A stretch of 64,000 bases of DNA from Mediterraneibacter glycyrrhizinilyticus (GTDB lineage Bacteria; Bacillota; Clostridia; Lachnospirales; Lachnospiraceae): assembly GCF_015560805.1 (NCBI RefSeq), contig NZ_JADMSO010000002.1, positions 248,001 to 312,000 of the forward strand, in the 5' to 3' direction. The notes beneath the pieces were generated by a model that worked only from the letters and a program-made list of their open reading frames with translations, did not search any database and had not been told where the DNA came from. A program made the translations under genes and the position numbers. Positions 25,981 through 33,798 of the stretch are shown one piece after another. Each line of letters begins with the position of its first letter. Position 1 is the stretch's first letter.

Positions 25981-26097
25981 AAGGCAATCCTCTTTCATAG
26001 TTTATCATGTTCATTCTGGCATAACGCTATTTTACTCGATGTGAAATGACTTTGCAAGCAGGCTGGAGAAAACGGATAAACTTGTACGATATGAAAG

Positions 26098-26126
26098 TTG
26101 CGAAAGCAGGGAAAAAAGTCTATAAT
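26098..26126 (+). promoter_or_regulatory. Promoter for thioesterase gene
   Basis: TTGCGA (26098-26103) and TATAAT (26121-26126) are 17 bases apart. They lie 31 bases before the thioesterase ATG at 26157, in the divergent gap with the TruA-like gene. Confidence 0.7.
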
Positions 26127-26156
26127 TTAATGAAGAATACAGACGAGGAGGATATT

Positions 26157-26630
26157 ATGACAGAAGAGAGAACAGTCGGGGAATCGAGAGTAGAAACGGT
26201 GCATATTGTAAGACCGAATCATTTGAATGCGGCAGGGCGTTTGTTTGGCGGTATTTTGATGCAGTGGATCGATGAGGTGGCGGGAATCGTTGCAATGCGG
26301 CATACCCGATGTAATTGTACGACGGCTTCGGTGGACAACCTGCGTTTTATCAGAGGGGCATATCAACAGGATCTTCTCGTGATCATCGGAAAAGTAACTT
26401 ATGTGGGAACCACATCCATGGAAGTACGCGTAGATACTTATATAGAAGACACGGAGGGAATGAGGAGACCGATCAACCGGGCATATTTTACGATGGTTGC
26501 GTTGGATGAAAATGATAAACCGTGTCCGGTCCCGAAGCTGCTTTTGGAAAGCGAGGAAGAAAAAGCAGAATGGGAAGCAGCAAAGAAACGGAGAGATATG
26601 CGTAAAAAGCGAAAAGAAGAGGGATTCTGA
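26157..26630 (+). CDS. Acyl-CoA thioesterase (YciA/BFIT hotdog family)
   Basis: About 157 residues, a single hotdog domain. VRPNHLNAAGRLFGGILMQWIDEVAG (residues 17-42, quoted here as PNHLNAAGRLFGG and QWIDEVAG) is the typical active-site region with catalytic Asp. RVDTYIED and RAYFTMVALDE follow. The ATG at 26157 has GAGGAGG 5 bases upstream; a longer reading frame to 26046 would run over the promoter. The C-terminus is Lys/Arg-rich. Confidence 0.85.
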   Translation: MTEERTVGESRVETVHIVRPNHLNAAGRLFGGILMQWIDEVAGIVAMRHTRCNCTTASVDNLRFIRGAYQQDLLVIIGKVTYVGTTSMEVRVDTYIEDTEGMRRPINRAYFTMVALDENDKPCPVPKLLLESEEEKAEWEAAKKRRDMRKKRKEEGF

Positions 26631-26635
26631 AAATG

Positions 26636-26822
26636 AATTCAGGCTGCTTTCAGCGGACAAGGGAGCGTAAGCTCCCGTGCTCACCGACCTCAACCGCAGA
26701 TGATTCGGTGATTTTCAAGGCAGACGATGGAAGCGTACTGAGGACATCCGCTGATTGAGGATAACGCTGAAAATCACCGGAATTACGCGGCTTGAGGCGT
26801 TTTTCCCTTATACATCGACGCT
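26636..26822. repeat. Structured intergenic element ending in an AGCGTC arm
   Basis: About 190 bases between convergent genes, with nested inverted repeats. GGGAGC-GTAA-GCTCCC forms a short hairpin near 26669. CGGTGATTTTCA near 26706 pairs with TGAAAATCACCG near 26769, enclosing partly paired CCTCAACCGCAGATG / CATCCGCTGATTGAGG-type segments. The right end (26798-26822) matches the AGCGTCGATGTATAAG arm of the repeat family. I see no coding potential. Confidence 0.6.
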
Positions 26823-27102
26823 AGCCTTTTTTGAGGAGCAGGCTTTTTACCATGTTCATTGTGCGTTCGATCTGCGCCTGTTCTTCCGCAGATTTTCCGT
26901 CTTTTAGAATTTCCAGGATCAGTTGGATTTCTTCGGCTGTAAAGCGGATCCCTTTTTTATTTGCGCTGGTGATCAGGGCAAGCATGACTGGGGCAAGATC
27001 TTTTCCGGATTTCCCGGAAGTCTGTGAAGCAGCCATTTTGATCAGCTCTAATTTGACAGGATCAATATCTTTTAAAAGTGGACTGTTAATCCAATCGTTC
27101 AT
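26821..27102 (-). CDS. Conserved hypothetical, small helical protein
   Basis: About 93 residues starting MNDWINSPLLKDIDPVKLEL. It is predicted to be helical, with ASQTSGKSGKDLAPVMLALI and a charged segment GIRFTAEEIQLILEILKDGKS before a basic end. I have seen proteins like this in Lachnospiraceae but know no function. The ATG at 27102 has AAAGGA 12 bases upstream; an ATG at 27114 abuts that site. The stop codon TAG overlaps an AGCGTC repeat arm. It lies 67 bases after another helical hypothetical and may be co-transcribed with it. Confidence 0.72.
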   Translation of the reverse strand: MNDWINSPLLKDIDPVKLELIKMAASQTSGKSGKDLAPVMLALITSANKKGIRFTAEEIQLILEILKDGKSAEEQAQIERTMNMVKSLLLKKG

Positions 27103-27169
27103 ATTTATATTCATTCCTTTCTTTATAATTTTATAATGATTTAGAAAATATATGGAGAATAGTGTAGGA

Positions 27170-27709
27170 TCAGGTTGCGGAGTTTTCCGATGGTTGCTTC
27201 GAAGAATCGGAAGCGTCGGAAAACAGATCCTGATACATTTGGAACATTTCTTTTTGTTCATCGGAGAGCATATTCATCATAAGATCGGCAGGATTGAAAG
27301 TTCCGAAAGGATTTGAACCGGGATTCTCCGGATCCGGCGACGCTGAGCCGGTGGTATCGGAAGCGGTTTCTGCTTGGAACATTTGTACAATTTCCATCAT
27401 GTTCATTACATTTTGAAATTGTTCTATGGTCTGTGTCTGTTCCGGTGAAAGATAGGGAGTCAGAATATCCAGTATTTCCGTGGGAGAATGCGGGACAGAT
27501 TGGGCGGTGAGACCTAAGGTCGTTTGGAGGTGTTCGGGATGTTTAAAAAAGCGGATCGTATTTTTTAATTCCATCAGTTTTATGAGGATCCACACAGTTT
27601 GTTCTTTGGCGGCAGAAGTATAGGGCAAAATAAGTTTCAAAAGCGTCAGTTCAAATGGTATCGTCACTTCGTCAAATGGCGTCATTGGTTTTGTTGGTTT
27701 CTTTTCCAT
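27170..27709 (-). CDS. Hypothetical protein, helical with Gly/Pro/Ser-rich linker
   Basis: About 179 residues. The N-terminus MEKKPTKPMTPFDEVTIP is followed by helices up to residue 120 (IPFELTLLKLILPYTSAAKE, LSPEQTQTIEQFQNV), a flexible linker rich in Ser, Asp, Pro and Gly, and a last helix with LMMNMLSDEQKEMFQMYQDL. The start at 27709 has GGGAG 7 bases upstream. It shares acid, helical, EQ/EM-rich style with the next gene. No signal peptide or known motif is seen. Confidence 0.7.
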   Translation of the reverse strand: MEKKPTKPMTPFDEVTIPFELTLLKLILPYTSAAKEQTVWILIKLMELKNTIRFFKHPEHLQTTLGLTAQSVPHSPTEILDILTPYLSPEQTQTIEQFQNVMNMMEIVQMFQAETASDTTGSASPDPENPGSNPFGTFNPADLMMNMLSDEQKEMFQMYQDLFSDASDSSKQPSENSAT

Positions 27710-27844
27710 GAATACACTCCCGATCTTGGCAATCATATCCCACATTCGATATATATGTGGAGTAGAAATGAAATATGAGGAAAGACTAAGGACAGAGTCT
27801 CTACATATTATAGTAGAGAAAAGAATAACAGGAGTGTACGGGGC

Positions 27845-27997
27845 ATGAAGCGAAAATTGATCATCGACGGAAATGCAGTGTATGAGATTGATGAAGATTG
27901 TATGCTGAAACGTAAGATTACGGAAGAGGAAGTACAGGAAGAACGAAGCAGGCAATGTGAGGAGGGACAGAAAAGTCCTTTGAAAGATGAAAAGTAA
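27845..27997 (+). CDS. Small conserved-type hypothetical (50 aa)
   Basis: A 50-residue frame, MKRKLIIDGNAVYEIDEDC and so on, ending in PLKDEK. AGGAG lies 10 bases before the ATG, and a bidirectional terminator follows 34 bases after the stop. Lys/Glu-rich and soluble, with two Cys. It is divergent from the hypothetical at 27709. No function can be assigned; the good ribosome site and terminator support a real gene. Confidence 0.65.
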   Translation: MKRKLIIDGNAVYEIDEDCMLKRKITEEEVQEERSRQCEEGQKSPLKDEK

Positions 27998-28030
27998 ACG
28001 GATCTGCCGCAAATATGGAAACCTATACAA

Positions 28031-28069
28031 AAAACTCCCCGATGCAGGATATGCACCGGGGAGTTTTTA
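28031..28069. terminator. Bidirectional terminator
   Basis: ACTCCCCG (28034-28041) pairs with CGGGGAGT (28057-28064), with A-run on the left and TTTT on the right. It separates the 50-residue gene (+) from the Cys-rich gene (-). Confidence 0.8.
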
Positions 28070-28081
28070 GAGAGAGGAGAG

Positions 28082-28306
28082 TCAGAATCCGCATCCACCG
28101 CAGCAGCAAAGGAGCAGGATGATCCACAGACAGGAGTTGTTTCCGCCGAAATTGTCGCCGCATCCGCATCCGCCGCCGTTACATCCGCCGCCAAAACCAC
28201 CGCAGCAGCAAAGGAGCAGGATGATCCACAGACAAGAGTTGTTTCCGTTGGAGATTCCGCCGTTTTCGCATCCGCATCCACAGTTCGTTGCACTTAATTC
28301 ACTCAT
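28082..28306 (-). CDS. Cys/Gly-rich small protein with duplicated hydrophobic segment
   Basis: About 74 residues. Two copies of NNSCLWIILLLCCCGG (near residues 22-37 and 56-71) flank a Gly/Cys-rich middle. It resembles proteins labelled 'chorion class high-cysteine HCB protein 13' in Lachnospiraceae. Each hydrophobic stretch is too short for a normal membrane helix but could insert as a hairpin. The DNA holds a 51-base direct repeat with one mismatch (28095-28145 and 28197-28247). The ATG at 28306 has GGAGGA 7 bases upstream. Function unknown; coordination of metal or disulfide cross-linking is possible. Confidence 0.78.
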   Translation of the reverse strand: MSELSATNCGCGCENGGISNGNNSCLWIILLLCCCGGFGGGCNGGGCGCGDNFGGNNSCLWIILLLCCCGGCGF

Positions 28307-28442
28307 TAATAAATCCTCCGACAAATAAATTGTTTACACTTCATAATATGTGCCGAATGCAGATGTGTGCAGGATTTTTTGAAGTTTGTAAATATTCTCC
28401 AAAGCCTTGTTCATGCATATTCTAATTAAAAAGGAGTTCATT

Positions 28443-29354
28443 ATGAACGCGGCGAAAGAGACGATCAACTACTATTGTGATGATATTATCAAAGACGGAT
28501 ATCTGGGACAGGGGATCACGGCTGCTGTTCTGGATACAGGAATTTCCCTCCATCCGGATTTTGACAGCAGGATAGTGGCGTTCAGAGATTTTGTGGATCA
28601 CAGAGAGGAAGTGTATGATGACAGCGGACATGGGACTCATGTGGCAGGGATCTTGGGCGGCAGTGGGAAAATGTCAGATGGCAGGTATGCAGGAATGGCG
28701 CCAAATGTGAAACTGGTGATCGCAAAGGTATTAGATAAAGACGGAAATGGAAATGTAGATGCAGTCGTAAATGGGATCGACTGGATTTTGAAATTGATCC
28801 AAACACAGGATATCCATATTGTAAATATTTCGGTTGGTACACATCCCGGATTGGAGAGAAAAGAGGAAGAAAGGCTGATACAGAGTGTTGAAAAGCTTTG
28901 GGATGCGGGAGTGACAGTTGTAGTTTCATCAGGTAATTACGGACCAAAAGAAAGAACGGTGGCTGCGCCGGGAAGCAGCCGGAAAGTGATCACTGTAGGG
29001 GCTGTGAATCTGCCGGAGCGAAATGGTGTGGGAAAAAGGCGATGGGATTATTCCGGGAGAGGTCCGACGGAAAATTGCGTGGTTAAGCCGGATTTAGTTG
29101 CACCGGGAACATACATTACGAGCTGTAACGGAGCATATATAAATAAATGGAAACAGCCGTATACAGAGAAGAGCGGCACATCTATGGCAACACCGATTGT
29201 ATCCGGAGCGGTAGCCTGCGTGCTTTCCAAATATCCTGATATGTCAAATGTAGAGGTGAAACTTCGTCTGCGGGAAAGCTGCGTACCATATAACAGCAGT
29301 GTTGGCGGATGGGGAATACTGAATATGAAATGGTTCATGGAGGGGAAGCGATGA
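28443..29354 (+). CDS. Intracellular subtilisin-like serine protease (S8)
   Basis: About 303 residues. The catalytic triad is visible: Asp in AAVLDTGIS near residue 32, His in DSGHGTHVAGI near residue 64 and Ser in SGTSMATPIVSG near residue 244. There is no signal peptide and no propeptide of usual length, so it should act in the cytoplasm like ISP-type proteases. AAGGAG lies 6 bases before the ATG at 28443. It follows the Cys-rich gene in divergent orientation. Its stop is embedded in a hairpin that joins a repeat arm. Confidence 0.87.
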   Translation: MNAAKETINYYCDDIIKDGYLGQGITAAVLDTGISLHPDFDSRIVAFRDFVDHREEVYDDSGHGTHVAGILGGSGKMSDGRYAGMAPNVKLVIAKVLDKDGNGNVDAVVNGIDWILKLIQTQDIHIVNISVGTHPGLERKEEERLIQSVEKLWDAGVTVVVSSGNYGPKERTVAAPGSSRKVITVGAVNLPERNGVGKRRWDYSGRGPTENCVVKPDLVAPGTYITSCNGAYINKWKQPYTEKSGTSMATPIVSGAVACVLSKYPDMSNVEVKLRLRESCVPYNSSVGGWGILNMKWFMEGKR

Positions 29355-29375
29355 CTTCCCCTTTACACCGACGCT
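29341..29375 (+). repeat. Hairpin plus AGCGTC arm after the protease gene
   Basis: AGGGGAAG (29341-29348) pairs with CTTCCCCT (29355-29362) around the stop codon. The right part, CTTCCCCTTTACACCGACGCT (ending 29375, 21 bases, so read as CTTCCCCTTTACAC then CGACGCT), is an arm of the repeat family. A nearly identical CTTCCCCTTTACAC stands at 30882, beyond the next gene. Confidence 0.55.
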
Positions 29376-29407
29376 AATACTTACTAATGAAGTATATAAC
29401 ATATTTT

Positions 29408-29528
29408 GGAACGGAAAAATATAAATAGTTGCAAAAATCTTCCCTAAAATTACGTCCCCATATTGAATTGTAGGGAGAGATACGGTAGTATGGAACTGAA
29501 AAGTATATAAAATTGCAAAAATCTTTCC
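29408..29528 (+). repeat. Two near-identical direct repeats upstream of the ATPase
   Basis: About 35 bases starting GGAACGGAAAAATATAAA (29408) and ending TTGCAAAAATCTTCC are repeated at 29492-29528 as GGAACTGAAAAGTATATA to TTGCAAAAATCTTTCC. The second copy ends just before the ribosome site GAGGAGG. They may be duplicated regulatory sites or a remnant of insertion. Confidence 0.55.
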
Positions 29529-29543
29529 TGAGGAGGCTGCTAT

Positions 29544-30839
29544 ATGGAAATTTGTAGAGATTTTTATTTGGATAAATTGATTAAAAGAAAAAACAATGGG
29601 CTGATCAAGGTGATCACCGGAATTCGTAGGTGTGGAAAGTCTTATTTGTTGAATAACATTTTCTATAACCATTTGCTGGAATCCGGTATTACTGATGACC
29701 ATATTATTCGTTTTGCTTTTGACTCAGCAGATGACCTATATTTGATTGGCGAAAGTCTTATTCAGATTGAAAAGGAAAAACGTGGAGTTGATCCGGAAAA
29801 ATTCATGGCATATATTCATTCTAAGGTTACTGCTGATGGTATGTACTATTTACTTTTAGATGAAGTACAATTGATGGATTGCTTTGAAGCTGTATTGAAC
29901 GGTTACCTCCGTAATGATAATATGGATGTTTTTGTGACAGGGAGCAATGCAAAATTTTTGTCCAAAGATATTGTGACAGAGTTTGCCGGACGTGGAGACG
30001 AAATTCATATGTATCCATTGAGTTTTGCAGAATTTATGTCTGTATACAAAGGTGATAAGTATATGGGGTTGTCAGAATATATGCTTTATGGTGGTATTCC
30101 GCTTGTTGTACTTCGAGAAGATGCCGGAGACAAGGCGGCGACATTGCAGAATTTGTTCAGCGAAATATATATTCGAGATATTTTTAAACGTAACCGTATC
30201 AAGAATATTGGAGAACTGGAAGATTTGCTGAATATCCTTTCTTCTGCCATTGGTTCTCTTACCAATCCTGAAAAGTTAAAGAACACGTTTAAGACTGTAA
30301 AGAAGTCTAAAATAACTGCTAAGACTATAAAAAAATATCTGGATTGTTTTGAGGATTCTTTCTTGATCGAATCGGCACAGAGATATGACATCAAAGGAAA
30401 GGCATATATTGAAACCCCAAAGAAATATTATTTTTCTGATCTCGGGCTCCGCAATGCCAGAATCAATTTTCGTCAGTTTGAACAGACTCATTCTATGGAG
30501 AATGTAATTTACAATGAATTGCGTATGCGTGGTTATAGTGTGGATGTTGGTGTTGTTACGATTGCAGGGAAAGATGCGGATGGTAAGGTAAAACGAAAAC
30601 AACTGGAAGTTGATTTTGTATGTAATCTTGGCTCTTCCAGATATTACATCCAGTCAGCATATTCATTGCCGGATGAAGCAAAACGTACTCAGGAGATTAG
30701 ACCGTTCAGAAAGATTGATGATTCTTTTAAAAAGATTGTTATTACGAAAGATATTGTACAGCCCTATTATGACGATTATGGTATCTTGACTGTGAATATT
30801 TATGATTTTCTTCTTGATCCGCAGATTCTTGAAAAATAA
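29544..30839 (+). CDS. AAA-type ATPase with DUF4143 domain
   Basis: A 431-residue protein. The N-terminal ATPase has the Walker A GIRRCGKSYLL near residue 27 and Walker B YLLLDEVQLMD near residue 102, then VTGSNAKFLS (sensor). The C-terminal half has the DUF4143-type text KNTFKTVKKSKITAKTIKKYL, in pieces, and VDFVCNLGSSRYYIQ, a nuclease-like E/D-x-D-F layout. Such proteins are common, often mobile, and of unclear role. It is flanked by two CTTCCCCTTTACAC direct repeats, which suggests that it was inserted here between protease and ylxM. Confidence 0.85.
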   Translation: MEICRDFYLDKLIKRKNNGLIKVITGIRRCGKSYLLNNIFYNHLLESGITDDHIIRFAFDSADDLYLIGESLIQIEKEKRGVDPEKFMAYIHSKVTADGMYYLLLDEVQLMDCFEAVLNGYLRNDNMDVFVTGSNAKFLSKDIVTEFAGRGDEIHMYPLSFAEFMSVYKGDKYMGLSEYMLYGGIPLVVLREDAGDKAATLQNLFSEIYIRDIFKRNRIKNIGELEDLLNILSSAIGSLTNPEKLKNTFKTVKKSKITAKTIKKYLDCFEDSFLIESAQRYDIKGKAYIETPKKYYFSDLGLRNARINFRQFEQTHSMENVIYNELRMRGYSVDVGVVTIAGKDADGKVKRKQLEVDFVCNLGSSRYYIQSAYSLPDEAKRTQEIRPFRKIDDSFKKIVITKDIVQPYYDDYGILTVNIYDFLLDPQILEK

Positions 30840-30881
30840 TCAGGTTCTATATAGCAGTTATGTACTTCGTCAAAGCGACAG

Positions 30882-30897
30882 CTTCCCCTTTACACTG
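30882..30897 (+). repeat. Half copy of the repeat arm after the ATPase
   Basis: CTTCCCCTTTACACTG repeats the arm at 29355 in the same orientation, so the ATPase gene lies between two direct copies. Confidence 0.5.
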
Positions 30898-30918
30898 CAA
30901 AGTGTCAAGAAAAAACAC

Positions 30919-30947
30919 TTGACAACTCTCGGCTGTTCTAGTAATAT
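30919..30947 (+). promoter_or_regulatory. Strong promoter of the ylxM-ffh operon, with overlapping inverted repeat
   Basis: TTGACA (30919-30924), a 17-base spacer and TAATAT (30942-30947). The inverted repeat TGTCAAG (30903-30909) / CTTGACA (30918-30924) covers the -35 box and could bind a repressor or form an upstream-transcript hairpin. The expected start point is at about 30954, so the mRNA leader is very short. Confidence 0.75.
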
Positions 30948-30963
30948 AACAGAGGTGATGAAA

Positions 30964-31314
30964 GTGAATGAGATTTTAGAACAGGCACTGCTGTATGATT
31001 TCTACGGCGAGCTGCTGACCAGCCACCAGAAAGAGATTTATGAGCAGTTTGTGTTGGAAGATCTGTCCCTAAGCGAGATCGCGCAGGATGCAGGGATCAG
31101 CAGACAGGGCGTTCATGATCTGGTGAAGCGATGCCAGAAGATACTGGAAGGGTATGAAGAAAAGCTCCATCTTGTAAGACGTTTTCTTTCGATCAAAGAA
31201 AATGTCCATGAGATCGAAGCGCTACTGGATCAGTATGAAAAGACAAAGCAGAATACCGAAGAGATGATAGCGCAGATCAGGAAAATCTCCGGTCTGATAA
31301 TAGAGGAGTTATAG
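30964..31314 (+). CDS. ylxM: YlxM/p13-like signal recognition particle-associated protein
   Basis: About 116 residues, UPF0122 family. ILEQALLYDFYGELLTSHQ is typical, followed by a helix-turn-helix (LSLSEIAQDAGISRQGVHDLVKR) that regulates or binds SRP RNA/Ffh. I favour the GTG at 30964, which has AGAGGTG about 7 bases upstream; the in-frame ATG at 30958 is too close to that site. The stop is one base before the ffh start. A longer frame to 30802 would cross the promoter. Confidence 0.87.
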   Translation: MNEILEQALLYDFYGELLTSHQKEIYEQFVLEDLSLSEIAQDAGISRQGVHDLVKRCQKILEGYEEKLHLVRRFLSIKENVHEIEALLDQYEKTKQNTEEMIAQIRKISGLIIEEL

Positions 31315-31315
31315 A

Positions 31316-32665
31316 ATGGCATTTGACAGCTTAACAGAAAAACTGCAGAATGTATTTAAAAATCTTCGCAGTAAAGGACGGCTCACAGAAGAAGATGTAA
31401 AGACAGCACTGAAAGAAGTTAAGATGGCGCTTTTGGAAGCGGATGTCAATTTCAAGGTTGTAAAGAACTTTATTAAAAATGTTCAGGAACGGGCAGTCGG
31501 ACAAGATGTGATGAACGGTCTGAATCCGGGACAGATGGTGATCAAGATCGTAAATGAAGAACTGGTAGCTCTGATGGGATCTGAGACGACAGAGATTACA
31601 CTCCAGCCGGGAAGCGCGACGACGGTGATCATGATGGCAGGTCTGCAGGGAGCCGGTAAGACGACCACAACAGCGAAGCTGGCAGGAAAGTTCAAGCTGA
31701 AAGGCAAGAAACCGCTTCTCGTTGCCTGCGACGTATATCGTCCGGCAGCGATCAAACAGCTGCAGATCAACGGTGAAAAACAGGGAGTGGAAGTTTTCTC
31801 CATGGGAGATAAGGCAAAGCCGGCGGATATTGCGAAAGCAGCGATGGAACATGCGGCGAAGAATCACAATAATCTCGTGATTCTCGATACAGCCGGGCGT
31901 CTGCATATCGATGAAGATATGATGGCGGAGCTTCAGGAGATCAAAGAAGCGGTAAATGTCCATCAGACGATCCTCGTTGTGGATGCGATGACCGGTCAGG
32001 ATGCCGTGAATGTAGCTTCCAGCTTCAATGAAAAAATCGGCATTGACGGCGTGATCGTGACCAAGTTAGACGGTGATACGCGAGGCGGTGCGGCGCTTTC
32101 GATCAAGGCGGTGACCGGATGTCCGATACTTTATGTCGGCATGGGAGAGAAACTTTCGGATTTGGAGCAGTTTTATCCGGACCGAATGGCGTCTCGTATA
32201 TTGGGAATGGGAGACGTGCTGACGTTGATCGAGAAAGCCGGAGCGGAACTGGATGAAGAAAAAGCCAGACAGATGACGCAGAAGCTGAAAAAAGCACAGT
32301 TTGACTTTGAAGATTATCTGGAGAGTATGAGCCAGATGAAAAAGATGGGCGGACTTTCCAGTATTATGGGAATGATGCCGGGGATCGGCGGCAAAAAGAT
32401 GCCGGATCTGGATTCGGAAGAAAATGAAAAGAAGATGGCGCAGATGGAGGCGATGATCTACTCTATGACTCCGGAGGAGCGGCGCAATCCGGATCTTTTG
32501 AATCCCTCAAGAAAACACCGGATCGCAAAAGGCGCGGGCGTTGACATTGCAGAAGTCAACCGGATGGTGAAACAGTTCAATGAGATGCGGAAGATGATGA
32601 AGAAGCTTCCGGGACTCATGGGCGGAAAAGGTGGTAAAAAAGGCAGATTTAAACTTCCTTTTTAA
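31316..32665 (+). CDS. ffh: Signal recognition particle protein Ffh
   Basis: 449 residues, standard length. The N domain precedes the GTPase with G1 GLQGAGKTTTTAKLA near residue 107, DVYRPAAIKQL, G3 LDTAGRLHID and G4 TKLDGDTRGGAALS. The C-terminal M domain is Met-rich (MSQMKKMGGLSSIMGMMPG, then MKKLPGLMGG) and binds SRP RNA and signal peptides. Together with 4.5S/scRNA it delivers membrane proteins to FtsY/SecYEG. It follows ylxM, as in most Firmicutes. Confidence 0.97.
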   Translation: MAFDSLTEKLQNVFKNLRSKGRLTEEDVKTALKEVKMALLEADVNFKVVKNFIKNVQERAVGQDVMNGLNPGQMVIKIVNEELVALMGSETTEITLQPGSATTVIMMAGLQGAGKTTTTAKLAGKFKLKGKKPLLVACDVYRPAAIKQLQINGEKQGVEVFSMGDKAKPADIAKAAMEHAAKNHNNLVILDTAGRLHIDEDMMAELQEIKEAVNVHQTILVVDAMTGQDAVNVASSFNEKIGIDGVIVTKLDGDTRGGAALSIKAVTGCPILYVGMGEKLSDLEQFYPDRMASRILGMGDVLTLIEKAGAELDEEKARQMTQKLKKAQFDFEDYLESMSQMKKMGGLSSIMGMMPGIGGKKMPDLDSEENEKKMAQMEAMIYSMTPEERRNPDLLNPSRKHRIAKGAGVDIAEVNRMVKQFNEMRKMMKKLPGLMGGKGGKKGRFKLPF

Positions 32666-32716
32666 CACATAGATAACAAAGAATACAATATTTTTAAGAA
32701 AGAAGAGGTAAAGAAC

Positions 32717-32962
32717 ATGGCAGTAAAAATCAGATTAAAAAGAATGGGACAGAAGAAAGCTCCTTTTTATAGAATCGTTGTAGCAGATTCCAGATCCCCA
32801 AGAGACGGAAAGTTCATCGAAGAGATCGGAACATATGATCCGAACCAGGATCCGAGCGTATTCAAAGTAGACGAAGAAGCAGCAAAGAAATGGCTCAACA
32901 ATGGAGCACAGCCGACAGAGGTTGTAGGAAAGATCTTCAAGGCAGCAGGAATCGAAAAATAA
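32717..32962 (+). CDS. rpsP: 30S ribosomal protein S16
   Basis: 81 residues. [26 protein letters not shown] (read here as [18 protein letters not shown] then VVADSR) and IEEIGTYDP are diagnostic of S16. GAAGAGG lies ahead of the ATG. It is co-transcribed with ffh and khpA. Confidence 0.97.
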   Translation: MAVKIRLKRMGQKKAPFYRIVVADSRSPRDGKFIEEIGTYDPNQDPSVFKVDEEAAKKWLNNGAQPTEVVGKIFKAAGIEK

Positions 32963-32985
32963 TCGTTTCGCGGAGGTGCGCGTAA

Positions 32986-33216
32986 ATGAAAGAATTGGTA
33001 GAAGTAATTACAAAAGCATTGGTTGACGATCCGGACGGTGTTGCAGTGACGGAACGCCAGGACGGCAGAACGACTGTGATCGAAGTACGCGTTGCGGACG
33101 GAGACATGGGAAAAGTGATCGGCAAGCAGGGACGAATTGCAAAAGCGATCCGTTCCGTTGTCAAAGCTGCTGCGGCAAAAGAAGATAAAAGAGTCGTTGT
33201 TGACATTATGCAGTAA
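32986..33216 (+). CDS. khpA: KH-domain RNA-binding protein KhpA
   Basis: 76 residues, a single type II KH domain with VIGKQGRIAKAIRSVVKAA (GxxG: GKQG). KhpA, with KhpB/EloR, binds RNA and affects cell-wall synthesis in Gram-positives. Its site between rpsP and rimM is conserved. GCGGAGG precedes the ATG. Confidence 0.93.
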   Translation: MKELVEVITKALVDDPDGVAVTERQDGRTTVIEVRVADGDMGKVIGKQGRIAKAIRSVVKAAAAKEDKRVVVDIMQ

Positions 33217-33226
33217 TAACAGAATA

Positions 33227-33275
33227 GAAAAAGGGCAGCTATCCCGGTGCGGAGTAACTGTCCTTTTCTTTTTCA
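33227..33275 (+). terminator. Terminator-like hairpin between khpA and rimM
   Basis: AAAAGGGCAG (33229-33238) pairs with CTGTCCTTTT (33258-33267) with one G-T pair, followed by CTTTTT. It would partly end transcription inside the operon and could lower trmD expression relative to rpsP. Confidence 0.65.
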
Positions 33276-33294
33276 GAGAAGACAGGAGATAAAG

Positions 33295-33798
33295 ATGGAG
33301 CAGTTTTTTCAGGTAGGAGTGATTTCTTCTACACATGGGATTCGCGGAGAAGTGAAAGTATTTCCGACAACGGATGATGCGGGACGTTTTAAAGAGCTCA
33401 GGCATGTGATTCTGGATGCGGGAAAAGAGCAGATTCCGCTGGAAGTTCAGAATGTCAAATTTTTCAAACAGTTTGTGATCCTGAAATTTAAAGGGATTGA
33501 CAACATCAACGATATCGAAAGATACAAAGGCAGACCTCTTCTTGTGAGCCGGGAAGACGCTGTGGAACTTCATGAGGATGAATACTACATTGCAGATCTG
33601 ATCGGAATGAAAGTGAAGACAGATGACGGAGAAAACGGTACGTTGAAAGATGTGATCGAAACCGGAGCGAATGAAGTATATGTCGTCGAGTTTGAAAAAT
33701 ACGGAGAGGTGCTGATTCCGGCGATCCACGAGTGCATTTTGGATGTGGATGTTGAAAATATGCAGATGGAAGTACATTTACTGGAGGGGCTCGTATGA
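33295..33798 (+). CDS. rimM: Ribosome maturation factor RimM
   Basis: 167 residues. [19 protein letters not shown] and a C-terminal PRC-barrel with [17 protein letters not shown] and VEHVL-type ending ([10 protein letters not shown]) identify RimM, which matures the 30S head with S19. The ATG at 33295 follows AGGAG; the upstream in-frame GTG at 33247 lies inside the hairpin. The TGA overlaps trmD. Confidence 0.95.
   Translation: MEQFFQVGVISSTHGIRGEVKVFPTTDDAGRFKELRHVILDAGKEQIPLEVQNVKFFKQFVILKFKGIDNINDIERYKGRPLLVSREDAVELHEDEYYIADLIGMKVKTDDGENGTLKDVIETGANEVYVVEFEKYGEVLIPAIHECILDVDVENMQMEVHLLEGLV

Noticed and set aside
29544-30839. Treating the DUF4143 ATPase as a transposase or phage gene
   Set aside because: No transposase catalytic motif, integrase or phage neighbour is visible. 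Only flanking direct repeats hint at insertion.
32767-33777. A 336-codon minus-strand frame across rpsP, khpA and rimM
   Set aside because: It crosses three well-supported genes and shows no motif or ribosome site.
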